Assembly (NCBI GenBank): GCA_029817715.1
Contig: JARUPY010000432.1
Span: forward strand, 1-64,000
From: Melastoma dodecandrum
Taxonomy: Eukaryota; Streptophyta; Magnoliopsida; Myrtales; Melastomataceae
Direction: 5' to 3'
Length of the DNA: 64,000 bases
In this document: piece after piece, positions 1 through 11,273 of the stretch
Layout of the letters: every line of letters begins with the position of its first letter
How positions within the stretch are numbered: the stretch's first letter is position 1
The notes under the pieces: generated by a model
Databases searched by the model: none
What the model was told of the DNA's origin: nothing
What the model saw: the letters and a program-made list of their open reading frames with translations, nothing else
Position numbers and translations under genes: made by a program

Positions 1-75
1 TTATTATGTTGAAGCGGCATACTGCCTGTAGATTGCCCTGAGAACCTTTGGTTATTTGTTTTATTCTTTTGGTAG

Positions 76-512
76 GAACCTTTGCTGAAAAATGTACTGA
101 ATCATCCTGTTTTCCTTTCTGGGAACTGGTCTCAGCTCTGCGACGACATGCAAGGTGCCACCAAGCAGGCACTGTTATCCTATATGATCTTGTTTTCGTA
201 TCGGATCTTCCTTTTTTAAATAGGGTGTTTTGTAGTGGCTAGATTGTGCGGCCTCCTCGATCGAAACACTGCTCCACATGTGATCACTGCGTAGAACAAT
301 TTGACCATCATTGCCCGTTGGTATCCAACTGCATTGGCAAGGTTGCGGAGGCGTTTTAACATCTGGTTATTATTCCATGAACTTCATCGAGAAGCTGCTT
401 TGTGCCTGATATTTTTCTGTTTATGATGGGCTTGCTGTGGCAGAAAAATAAGTGGGATTTCTTCACGTTCCTCATTCTCGAGGTTGTTGCGATGTTTACA
501 ACCGGTATTGTT
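76..512 (+). pseudogene. DHHC protein S-acyltransferase (TIP1/PAT24-like), 5' fragment before the insertion
   Basis: Three exons can be read: 76-154, 243-341 and 444-512, each with AG before and (for the first two) GT after. Exon 1 ends in a GNWSQLC stretch and then a CDTCK-like Cys motif. Exon 2 encodes [16 protein letters not shown] followed by the catalytic DHHC in [10 protein letters not shown]. Exon 3 encodes KNKWDFF and then a hydrophobic segment. This is the zinc-binding catalytic core of a plant ankyrin-DHHC palmitoyltransferase, a membrane enzyme that attaches palmitate to cysteines. The ankyrin exons would lie left of the window. Defects: one extra base in exon 1 (about 142-147), Trp to Leu after the DHHC, and the 27 kb insertion directly after codon GTT at 510-512. 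The in-frame TAG at 240-242 is the splice acceptor, not a nonsense codon. Family assignment is strong. Loss of function is inferred from the insertion. Confidence 0.85.
508..512. repeat. Left target-site duplication (TTGTT)
   Basis: Five bases directly before the TG of the left LTR (TTGTT) match four of five bases directly after the CA of the right LTR (CTGTT, 27543-27547). A 5-bp duplication is normal for Ty3/gypsy integrases. It lies within the coding exon between the Ile-Val and Thr-Leu codons. Confidence 0.75.
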
Positions 513-724
513 TGATAACTCTAGTAAAATAGGAGTTATATGATCACATTTAGGCTTAATTCTAGTTAGTTTCGAGAATTTTAATTGTTATTGTTTGCCA
601 ATTGAGCTGTAAATTGTCATTCATCACGTGTTGCTTTGTGATCGTAGGAAGTAAATGAAGGCATGACGGAAAACAAAGCAAAAGGGTGAAGGAATGAAGA
701 GGAAAAGAAGGCGGAGGGCACGGT
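513..724 (+). repeat. Truncated 5' LTR of copy A
   Basis: Matches the first 200 or so bases of the complete LTR at 26168, with a few single-base differences (for example AATAGGAG against AATAGAG). At about 720-726 it jumps into gag at a GGTGGCTATAT / CGTGGCTATAT overlap. The rest of the LTR, the primer site, leader and gag N-terminus are therefore deleted, apparently at short microhomology. Confidence 0.85.
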
Positions 725-3700
725 GGCTATATTCGCTGCCTGGAGAGTCAGTCAGCTCATGGGACGACCTCCGAAAATACTTCCTGTCCAAGTACTATCC
801 ACCGAGCCGAACCGTGAAGATAAGGAACGACATTACTTCGTTCCACCAACTAGCAGGTGAATCAATGTACGAAGCATGGGATCGCTTTAAGGAGCTGCAA
901 AGGCTATGCCCCCACCACGACATCCCAAAGTGGATGTTGGTTCAGAGTTTCTACGACGGGCTAGCGGAGCAACTCTAGTCCACAATCGACTCTGCCGCAG
1001 GAGGCACCATTATGAATAAGACTCCAGATGACGCGTTAGAGCTATTTGAAGCAATGGCTACTAATGGCCAGAGGAGAGCACCAGCAAGAGGAGGACTACA
1101 TCAAATTGATGCTATCACAACCCTTAGTTCTCAATTGGAGACTTTGACTAAGGAGATGGCTGCTTTGCGTACGTCGACGCAATTATCTAACGCTCCTCGT
1201 TCTAATATGCAGGTTATGGAGATGCAGGAGTTGGGGGAGGCGAATTACGTGGGAGGCAACAACAGGAATAACTCGTACTCCAACATGTACAACCCAGGAT
1301 GGCGCAACCACCCCAACTTCTCGTGGAGAAGCAATCAAGAGCATCAGGATGCCGGGCCTTCGCGACCAAACCAGCCACCGGGATTTGCACCCCCGATGCG
1401 ACAACCCATAAGTGAACCTAAGTCTAGTGTTGAGGATTTATTGAGACAGGTTCTTGCTAGCAATGAGGAGGTCCGGAAACAACAAGAGGAGACAAGGAAG
1501 CAACAGGAGCTCATAATGAAGGATCACGCGACCTCGATCAAGCAACTGGAGATGCAAATGGGACAACTTGCAGGATCATTAGTCATGAGATCACATGGAA
1601 CGCTACCGAGTAACACGGAGCTCAACCCCAAGAATCGAGAGAACTGCAGCGCGATTACCCTTCGAAACGGGAAGGACCTTGAAGAGGAGTTTGAGCGGCA
1701 AGAAGAAGCCGAAAAGGAGCATGCAAGGCGAAACGACAGGCCAAGGTACGTGAGACGGAGTCTGGAAAGGACTCTGAGCATCATAGCTCAGAAAACACCG
1801 GTACGTACCAATCCTGTGCCTGTAATTCCTGTTATTCCGCAAGTTCCTTTTCCGCAAAGGTTAAAGAAAAACACTGATAAGCAACAGTTTAAGAAATTTC
1901 TTGAGGTTTTTAAGAAGTTGCAGATCAACATACCTTTTGCGGAGGCACTCGAGCAAATGCCAAGTTACGTGAAGTTCATGAAGGACATTCTATCGAAGAA
2001 GCGGAAGCTTGGAGGGCACGATACCATCTCACTGACCGAGGAATGCAGTTGCGATCGTGCAAAGAAGACTCCCACCAAAACTCAAGGATCCGGGTAAGTT
2101 CACTATCCCGTGCCACATTGGAACGGTTTTTTTTTTGTCATGCTTTATGTGACTTAGGGGCAAGCATCAATTTGATGCCATTTTCAGTGTTCAAGAAATT
2201 GAACATCGGCGAAGTAAGACCGACGTCTCTGACTTTGCAATTAGCTGACCGATCGTACACGTACCCTAAGGGTATTGTGTGGAAGATGTTTTGGTGAAAG
2301 TAGACAGGTTCATCTTCCCCGCGGACTTCGTCATCCTGGATTACGAGGAAGATCGAGAGGTCCCCATCATCCTAGGACGACCGTTCTTAGCAACGGGGAG
2401 GACACTAATCGATGTCCAGAAAGGAGAGCTTACCATGAGGGTCCACGACCAAGAGGTGACGTTCAACATGGACAAGGCTATGAAGATGCCTAACGAAATT
2501 GATGAATGCAGGTACGCGGACATACTTGAGGAAGTTGCCATCGAGACGTTCCTAGAAGCATATGAGCTACAGCCGGAAGAAGAATTGTCGAAGGAAGATG
2601 CATTACATGATGAGAAGTCTGAGGAAGAGGTAGCCTTTGTGCGGCAATTCCAAAGGGTGGAACCCCTCGACCGACCTGCGACGACCACTAAGCCGTCCAT
2701 TGAAGAACCCCCGAAGCTGGAACTAAAGCCGTTGCCTGACCACTTAAGGTATTCCTACCTGGGTAAGGACAATACTCTTCCGGTTATTATTTCATCGTCA
2801 TTAACTAACGAACAAGAAGAGATGCTGATACGAGTGCTTCGGAAGCACAAGACAGCTATTGGATGGACCATCGCAGACATAAAGGGGATTAGTCCAGCAA
2901 TTTGCATGCACAAGATTGTCCTGGACAGTGACAAGAAGCCATCAGTCGAACATCAAAGGCGATTGAACCCGCATATGAAGGAGGTGGTAAGGAAAGAAGT
3001 TATTAGATGGCTTGATGCAGGTATCATTTATCCGATCTCAGATAGCTCGTGGGTGAGCCCAGTGCAATGCGTGCCTAAAAAAGGAGGCATAACGGTGGTC
3101 GAGAACAGCAAGAATGAGCTCATTCCGACAAGGACGGTCACCGGGTGGAGAATATGCATGGACTACAGGAAACTCAATGCAGCCACGTGCAAGGATCATT
3201 TCCTACTTCCCTTCATCGATCAGATGTTGGACCGTCTCGCAGGTAAGAGTTTTTATTGTTTTCTGGATGGATATTCAGGTTATAATCAGATAGCGATCGC
3301 ACCGGAGGATCAGGAAAAGACTACCTTCACTTGCCCCTACGGTACGTTCGCTTTCCGTCGTATGCCGTTTGGATTATGTAATGCGCCTGCCACGTTTCAG
3401 CGATGTATGACAACGATTTTTTCGGACATGATTGAGAAGACCATTGAGGTATTCATGGATGATTTCTCAGTCTTTGGAGTGTCATTTAAAAATTGCTTGG
3501 ATAATCTTGCGGCTGTTCTTGCGTGATGTGAACAGACTAACCTCATTCTGAATTGGGAAAAGTGCCACTTCATGGAGCGCAAAGGCATTGTGCTTGGTCA
3601 CAGGATTTCGGAGAGTGGTATCGAAGTGGATAAGGTCAAAGTGGAGACGATCGAGAAGCTACCCCCTCCAACATCAGTGAAAGGAGTCCGAAGCTTCTTA

Positions 3701-5597
3701 GGACACGCTGGCTTCTACAGGAGATTTATTAAGGACTTCTCGAAGATCACCAAGCCGCTATGCAATCTCTTGGAGAAGGATGCACCATTCCTTTTCGACG
3801 GTAAGTGTATGGAAGCATTCCTTACACTAAAAGAGAGGTTAGTATCATCACCGATTATCGTCGCCCCTGATTGGAACTTGCCTTTCGAACTGATGTGCGA
3901 TGCTAGGAGCGGTGTTAGGACAAAAAAGAGATAAGCACTTTCGTGCTATTTACTACGCTAGTAGAACACTTGACTCCGTCCAGGTTAATTACACGACAAC
4001 GGAGAAAGAAATGTTGGCGATTGTGTTTGCTTTCGATAAGTTTATGCCTTATTTGATTGGGTTTTCAGTGATTGTGCATACTGATCATGCGGCCATACGT
4101 TACTTGATTTCTAAGGCGGACTCAAAACCGCGACTAATCCGTTGGGTGTTATTATTGCAAGAGTTCGATCTTACCATCGTAGACAGGAAAGGTTCCGAGA
4201 ACCAAGTGGCCGATCACCTATCCAGGCTGGAGGAGGGAATGGCGAGCACACCTACGACTCTGATCAACGATTCCTTCCCTGATGAGCAACTGTTCGCTGT
4301 GGAGGTAGCCGTGCCTTGGTATGCCGACTATGTGAACTACATAGTCGCAAATATTTTTCCTCCGGACATGACAAGCCAACAGCGGAAAAGGTTCATCCAT
4401 GACGTTAAATTCTATATGTGGGATGAACCTTTGCTTTTTCGGAAATGTGCAGACCAGGTCATTCGGCGTTGTGTTCCGGAGGAAGAAATCAGGCCGATCC
4501 TTGAGCAATGCCATGCCGCCCCGTACGGTGGACATTTCGGTGGTCAGAAAACCGCAGCAAAGGTTTTACAATCAGGTTTCTACTGGCCCTCATTATTTAA
4601 GGATGCTCACACTTTTGTAGCACAGTGCGATCGCTGCCAAAGGGTAGGAAATATTTCACGTCGTGATGAAATGCCCTTAAATAATATTCTAGAAGTCGAA
4701 CTGTTCGATGTGTGGGGGATAGATTTTATGGGGCCCTTTGTTGATTCCTTAAAGAACAAATACATTTTAGTGGCTGTTGATTATGTGAACAAATGGGTAG
4801 AAGCTGTCGCGTTACCCACTAACGATGCTCGTGGAGTTTTGAAATTTCTTAGACAGATTTTCACGCGGTTCGGAACACCACGAGCCATCATCAGTGACGG
4901 TGGAGCTCATTTCTGCAACAACAAGTTCACTACACTGATGCGGAAATATGGAGTCAAGCATAAGGTGGCGTTGCCCTACCATCCTCAGACATGCGGCCAA
5001 GTAGAAGTGTCCAACCGCGAAATCAAGAGGATCCTGGAGAAAACGGTAAGTGCTAATGGAAAAGATTGGTCCACCAAACTTGACGATGCATTATGGGCAT
5101 ACAGGACGGCCTTCAAGACCCCGATTGGGACATCGCCGTACAAACTAGTATATGGAAAAGCCTGTCATCTGCCGGTGGAGCTAGAGCAGAAGGCTTATTA
5201 GGCGGTTCAAAAGCTTAACCTGGACCCAAGCGCAGCAGGAGAGCAGCGATTAATGCAGCTGAATGAAATGGAGGAATTCCGGAGAGATGCATACGAGAAT
5301 GCCCGCATTTACAAAGAGAAGACCAAGGCGTGGCATGATCGTCGACTTAAAGAGCATAAATTCTCCCCTGGTCAGTTAGTACTTTTATTCAATTCACGGC
5401 TTCGGTTGTTACCAGGGAAACTCAAATCGCGCTGGTCAGGGCCTTTCGAAATTACCCAGGTACTACCATTCGGTGTTCTCGAATTAGTAGGTACTGACTC
5501 TTCTGACAGGTTCAAGGTGAATGCAAGTCGCGTCAAGCCATACTTTGGAGGTGTTGTCCACCGGGATCCGGGGACACTAATGATGAAAGACACGTAA
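725..5597 (+). pseudogene. Copy A gag-pol (Athila-like), broken
   Basis: Encodes the gag C-terminal half, protease, RT, RNase H and integrase of the same polyprotein as copy C, but in pieces. Breaks: CAG to TAG at 976-978; one extra base near 2049; an expanded T run near 2126; two extra bases near 2277; CGA to TGA near 3524; a 14-bp deletion near 3904 that removes the end of the RNase H CDASD motif; TGG to TAG near 5199. It retains the protease segment missing from C, including the LGRPFLAT region at about 2370. RT motif B/C region MPFGL and FMDDF are present near 3361-3470. The integrase HHCC and D,D,E residues are readable at 4500-5030. RNase H keeps TEKEML where C has TEKGML. Confidence 0.9.
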
Positions 5598-5767
5598 AGG
5601 ACCAAAGCGTCAGGCTGACGACGTTAAATCAAGCGCTGCTCGGGAGGCAACCCGAGTCAAATTTTATTTCCTTTTCTTGGTTAATTTGTTTTATTTTAGT
5701 TTTTGAGTTTGATTTTGGCTAAATTTTCCAGGGAGCAGAAATTACGGAGCGATAAGATCACGGGAAC

Positions 5768-6342
5768 GGTGCAGCTGAAAGGAGAAGTCAGACATAATGG
5801 TGCAGCTGCACCATTAGGTCATGCAGCTGCATGGGGGACGAAGGAAGACCGTCTGACACGGCGGTGCAGCTGCACCGTCCAGGTCATGCAGCTGCACGAC
5901 TCATCTAGAAGGACAAGTATCGACAGGGGAAGATGTCTGCCAGGTCGTTGCAGCTGCAACGACCCCCTCGTGCAGCTGCATGAGACCCTCAGTCAGAGTC
6001 AAGTCACCAACAGCGAGCTTCGTGCAGCTGCAGCCAATCTTCTTGCAGCTGCATGACTAGGGGGGCGAACAAGGGCGATCATCAGACGACACCTTGCAGC
6101 TACAACCACTCTCGCTTGCAGCTGCATCCATCTGTAGGGGGGGCCATCAGACCGAAGCATGCAGCTGCACACCAGTCTCCATGCAGCTGCACGCTTATAA
6201 GAAGACAACGAAGGGGGCTGTCTGACAGGTCGTTGCAGCTGCAACGACCTCTCGTGCAGCTGCACGAGGCCCCCAGAAACTCAGTACAGATCATCCGACA
6301 GGGTCGTGCAGCTGCACGACCCGACCGGTGCAGCTGCAACGG
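5768..6342. repeat. TGCAGCTGCA palindrome array, copy A internal
   Basis: About 17 copies of the palindromic core TGCAGCTGCA (a few with one mismatch), often with longer symmetrical arms such as GTCGTTGCAGCTGCAACGAC. They come mostly in pairs with starts about 21-25 bp apart. Pairs are separated by 35-45 bp of looser sequence that often contains a CTGAC/CTGCC-type motif. It lies between the integrase stop and the env-position ORF. Confidence 0.9.
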
Positions 6343-6645
6343 TTCAGATCTTCGAAAAATAAAAGAGGGGTCGACCGCCCCAAACCCTAAAATCATTTTT
6401 TTCTCTCTCACTTGCAGGTCTTCTCTCCCAGACGCCCCCACCACCTCCGGTGCCTGACGGTTCTGCCGATTTCCGTCGTCCACAACCTTCCCCGGTGTAA
6501 GTATCGGTTCCTACATCTCGAGCTCAAGCGCCCCTATCCAAATCTTTTCATTCGGACCCCAGGTGCGTTTTTCTCCGTCGCTTCTCCGGCAATTAGTGGC
6601 TCTTAGCTGTTAGATTAGGAAGTGCGTAGGTGGAGATTTGGTTAG

Positions 6646-7823
6646 ATGGCTCCTAAGAGGCAGAAAACCGGTGCCGGGTCTTCCTCGGGGCACACCGAGG
6701 ACGATAGGATTAGGGAAGCGGCAATGACCCGCTCTATCATTGAGGAGCGCGGGATCAACGCTAATGAGCGGTATCTCGAAAGCTTCCAGTACATAATTGA
6801 TAAGCTAGGATGGGTAGAGTTTTGCTGGGAACCGGCTCCGGCTAGTATACCTTTGGTTAGGGAATTCTATGCGGATGCGCATACCTATGACCCGAACGGT
6901 GAAACAATTCGGGTCAAGAATAAGAAAGTGGTATTTAGCCCGGACGCAATTGCGTCGCTTTATAACTTGCCCCGTTATGAAACTGATGGCTGGAATGCGT
7001 ATCTCGCCGAATCCTTTGATGCTCAAGCAATATTAGAGACATTAACTAGGGACCGGGCAGGAGCACGGTGGATATTGTCGACATCAAACGAACCCATTGC
7101 ACTCCAGGGTTCAGATCTCCACGCGACAGCGAAGATGTGGCAACTCTTCGTCTCCGCACGACTTATCCCGGGAACCAACGTCTCCCGTCTAACTAAGGAA
7201 AGGGCGGCGCTGATATACTGCATATTGCAGTTGAAACAGATTGATGTAGGGGTAGTAATTAATGGTATAATTCATAGCTGCCTTCGTGAACTTAATCTTG
7301 GATTATGGTTTCCCACCATAATCACTGAGTTGTGTAGACAGGCAGGGATTAGGGTGGACCCTAAGGAGGGGCTGCTCCAACCTCAAAAATCGCTCAACAA
7401 TGCATCATGGCTCAGGATCCAGCACGAGATCACGGTCAAGGAGAAACGCGACGGGGGTATAGTCCCGGTTCAATCTGCTACTGGAGGGGAACCATCCCAA
7501 CCCGACCCGACTCCGGTACCGCGTTTTCCCTCTGAAGAGGACCGATGGGCTCAGATGACGACGTTCATGCAATCCACGATGGACTTCCAGCAGCGCGCCT
7601 TGGCATTTCAGCAGAGTTCCCTGGATTTTCAGCGCGTTCGCTAGCTTACCAGCAACATACCATGGACTACCAGAGGTATCAAATGGACTGTCTCCGTCAC
7701 CTCGGTGTTTCTCATGGAGTGGATTTCTCTTCGTTTCAGGAGCCGGTTTTTCACTATCCCCCTCCTACGGAAGACGCAGCGGATGATCCTATCTCTGAGG
7801 ATGAGCAGCCCGGCGACGATTGA
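6646..7823 (+). pseudogene. Copy A env-position ORF, frameshifted
   Basis: Starts MAPKRQKTG and follows the 392-residue product of copy C almost to the end. One base is missing near 7632 (CAGCGCG for CAAGCGCG), so the frame ends in DFQRVR. The acidic tail is then in another frame to 7823. The product belongs to the putative plant transposon protein family (Transposase_32-like) found 3' of pol in Athila relatives. No signal peptide or membrane segment is visible, so an envelope role is not supported. Copy B carries the same one-base deletion. Confidence 0.85.
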
Positions 7824-8432
7824 TCAGGGAGCACTATTTCCCTTTTTGCACTTTCGTTTCGAGTTTCTACTACGGCGTTATGTTTGCACCGATGTCGCTG
7901 CAATGTTTAGGTTTGGGGGTGTGGTGTTTGTCTGCTGGTGCAAGTTTTGATTGTGTTAGGCTCCTTTATGTTTGTTAGAAATTTTGTTTAGTTTGTTTTC
8001 GTTTTCGATCATTTTTAGGTACGTTTAAAAAAAAAAAAAAAAATTCATGTCGAACCTCCTCAGGTAGCCTTAGGAATTTGAGAGCGAAGAGTCTGACTCT
8101 AGGATGATGCCTTGAGGTAGAGCACACCTAAGGAAGAGAAGGAGGTTGTTCTAAGTTAGCGTGTGGAATTTGAATAAGTAAAAAGAGAAATACTCAGTAG
8201 GGAGCATGATTAACAGTGAGAGCTTTACACCTTCCTTGAAAGTATAGCCACTGGGATAAGTAGGGGTTCTTAAACCAACTCTTGAAGCTAGCTCTGACCT
8301 TTGTTTAAAAAAAAAAGAGAAAGAAAACGGTTGCCAAGGCTCTGAGCACCACTATCCAGGTTAGAAAGTGTGAAAAATTGAAAAAGAAGCAACGATTAGT
8401 GAGTAATGAAAAGATAAGGCCTGGATATGTGC
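7824..8432 (+). repeat. Copy A 3' untranslated region
   Basis: Non-coding. Near the start it carries a polypurine-tract-like TTAGGTTTGGGGGTGTG (about 7907-7923), then an A-rich run and a region homologous to 25032-25646 of copy C. It ends at the inverted-repeat centre, so the real 3' polypurine tract and LTR of copy A are absent. Confidence 0.8.
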
Positions 8433-8446
8433 TTGTGGTGTGAGTT
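8433..8446. other. 14-nt loop at the centre of the long inverted repeat
   Basis: GATAAGGCCTGGATATGTGC to the left is the exact reverse complement of the 20 bases from 8447. The loop continues the copy A sequence (TTGTGGTGTGAGT) for a few bases, then the strand flips. This is the signature of a fold-back or template-switch inverted duplication. Confidence 0.9.
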
Positions 8447-9051
8447 GCACATATCCAGGCCTTATCTTTTCATTACTCACTAATCGTTGCTTCTTTTTCA
8501 ATTTTTCACACTTCCTAGCCTGGATAGTGGTGCTCAGAGCCTTGGCAACCGTTTTATTTCTCTTCCTTTTTTTTTCACAAAGGTCAGAGCTAGCTTCAAG
8601 AGTTGGTTTAAGATCCCCTACTTATCCCAGTGGCTATACTTTCAAGGAAGGTGTAAAGCTCTCACTGTTAATCATGCTCCCTACTGAGTATTTCTCTTTT
8701 TACTTATTCAAATTCCACACGCTAACTTAGAACAACCTCCTTCTCTTCCTTAGGTGTGCTCTACCTCAAGGCATCATCCTAGAGTCAGACTCTTCGCTCT
8801 CAAATTCCTAAGGCTACCTGAGGAGGTTCGACATGAATTTTTTTTTTTTTACGTACCTAAAAATGATCGAAAACGAAAACAAACTAAACAAAATTTCTAA
8901 CAATCATAAAGGAGCCTAACACAATCAAAACTTGCACCAGCAGACAAACACCACACCCCCAAACCTAAACATTGCAGCGACATCGGTGCAAACATAACGC
9001 CGTAGTAGAAACTCGAAACGAAAGTGCAAAAAGGGAAATAGTGCTCCCTGA

Positions 9052-10225
9052 TCAATCGTCGCCGGGCTGCTCATCCTCAGAGATAGGATCATCCGCTGCG
9101 TCTTCCGTAGGAGGGTGATAGTGAAAAATCGGCTCCTGAAACGAAGAGAAATCCACGCCATGAGAAACACCGAGGTGACGGAGACAGTCCATTTGATACC
9201 TCTGGTAGTCCATGGTATGTTGCTGGTAAGCTAGCGAACGCGCTGAAAATCCAGGGAACTCTGCTGAAATGCCAAGGCGCGCTGCTGGAAGTCCATCGTG
9301 GATTGCATGAACGTCGTCATCTGAGCCCATCGGTCCTCTTCAGAGGGAAAACGCGGTACCGGAGTCGGGGTTGGGATGGTTCCCCTCCAGTAGCAGATTG
9401 AACCGGGACTATACCCCCGTCGCGTTTCTCCTTGACCGTGATCTCGTGCTGGATCCTGAGCCATGATGCATTGTTGAGCGATTTTTGAGGTTGGAGCAGC
9501 CCCTCCTTAGGGTCCACCCTAATCCCTGCCTGTCTACACAACTCAGTGATTATGGTGGGAAACCATAATCCAAGATTAAGTTCACGAAGGCAGCTATGAA
9601 TTATACCATTAATTACTACCCCTACATCAATCTGTTTCAACTGCAATATGCAGTATATCAGCGCCGCCCTTTCCTTAGTTAGACGGGAGACGTTGGTTCC
9701 CGGGATAAGTCGTGCGGAGACGAAGAGTTGCCACATCTTCGCCGTCGCGTGGAGATCTGAACCCTGGAGTGCAATGGGTTCGTTTGATGTCGACAATATC
9801 CACCGTGCTCCTGCCCGGTCCCTAGTTAATGTCTCTAATATTGCTTGAGCATCAAAGGATTCGGCGAGATACGCATTCCAGCCATCAGTTTCATAACGGG
9901 GCAAGTTATAAAGCGACGCAATTGCGTCCGGGCTAAATACCACTTTCTTATTCTTGACCCGAATTGTTTCACCGTTCGGGTCATAGGTATGCGCATTCGC
10001 ATAGAATTCCCTAACCAAAGGTATACTAGCCGGAGCCGGTTCCCAGCAAAACTCTACCCATCCTAGCTTATCAATTATGTACTGGAAGCTTTCGAGATAC
10101 CGCTCATTAGCGTTGATCCCGCGCTCCTCAATGATAGAGCGGGTCATTGCCGCTTCCCTAATCCTATCGTCCTCGGTGTGCCCCGAGGAAGACCCGGCAC
10201 CGGTTTTCTGCCTCTTAGGAGCCAT
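9052..10225 (-). pseudogene. Copy B env-position ORF, frameshifted
   Basis: Starts MAPKRQKTG at 10225. It carries a 4-base deletion near 9370 (after GGEPSQP) that is not in copy A, and the same one-base deletion as copy A at the DFQRVR point. The acidic C-terminus ends at 9052 in another frame. Same family as the intact copy at 23854. Confidence 0.85.
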
Positions 10226-10530
10226 CTAACCAAATCTCCACCTACGCACTTCCTAATCTAACAGCTAAGAGCCACTAATTGCCGGAGAAGCGACGGAGAA
10301 AAACGCACCTGGGGTCCGAATGAAAAGATTTGGATAGGGGCGCTTGAGCTCGAGATGTAGGAACCGATACTTACACCGGGGAAGGTTGTGGACGACGGAA
10401 ATCGGCAGAACCGTCAGGCACCGGAGGTGGTGGGGGCGTCTGGGAGAGAAGACCTGCAAGTGAGAGAGAAAAAAATGATTTTAGGGTTTGGGGCGGTCGA
10501 CCCCTCTTTTATTTTTCGAAGATCTGAACC

Positions 10531-11104
10531 GTTGCAGCTGCACCGGTCGGGTCGTGCAGCTGCACGACCCTGTCGGATGATCTGTATTGAGTTTCTGGGG
10601 ATCTCGTGCAGCTGCACGAGAGGTCGTTGCAGCTGCAACGACCTGTTAGACAGCCCCCTTCGTTGTCTTCTTATAAGCGTGCAGGTGCATGGAGACTGGT
10701 GTGCAGCTGCATGCTTGGGTCTGATGGCCCCCCCTACAGATGGATGCAGCTGCAAGCGAGAGTGGTTGTAGCTGCAAGGTGTCGTCTGATGATCGCCCTT
10801 GTTCGCCCCCCTAGTCATGCAGCTGCAAGAAGATTGGCTGCAGCTGCACGAAGCTCGCTGTTGGTGACTTGATTCTGACTGAGGGTCTCATGCAGCTGCA
10901 CGAGGGGGTCGTTGCAGCTGCAAGGACCGGGCAGACATCTTCCCCTGTCGATACTTGTCCTTCTGGATGAGTCGTGCAGCTGCATGACCTGGACGGTGCA
11001 GCTGCACCGCCGTGTCAGACGGTCTTCCTTCGTCCCCCATGCAGCTGCATGACCTAATGGTGCAGCTGCACCATTATGTCTGACTTCTCCTTTCAGCTGC
11101 ACCG
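10531..11104. repeat. TGCAGCTGCA palindrome array, copy B internal
   Basis: Inverted counterpart of 5768-6342, with the same paired spacing. A few cores differ by single bases (for example TGCAGGTGCA near 10680). Confidence 0.9.
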
Positions 11105-11273
11105 TTCCCGTGATCTTATCGCTCCGTAATTTCTGCTCCCTGGAAAATTTAGCCAAAATCAAACTCAAAAACTAAAATAAAACAAATTAACCAAGAAAAG
11201 GAAATAAAATTTGACTCGGGTTGCCTCCCGAGCAGCGCTTGATTTAACGTCGTCAGCCTGACGCTTTGGTCCT

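Larger units (their letters stand above)
2825..8432 (+). repeat. Long inverted repeat, left arm
   Basis: Covers RT to 3' UTR of copy A. It pairs with 8447-14030 over about 5.6 kb with only scattered differences. A further 0.27 kb of gag (about 725-1000) pairs with 14031-14310, interrupted by an internal deletion of about 1.8 kb in copy B. Confidence 0.85.

Noticed and set aside
238..242. In-frame TAG before the DHHC motif read as a nonsense mutation
   Set aside because: It is the AG of a splice acceptor; the preceding exon ends in a GT donor at 155.
5703..6483. ORFs of 80-190 codons over the palindrome arrays (also at 10388-11168 and 22912-23691)
   Set aside because: The same bases are open on both strands because the repeat lacks stops; the products are repeats of CSC/QLH/AAA without family resemblance.
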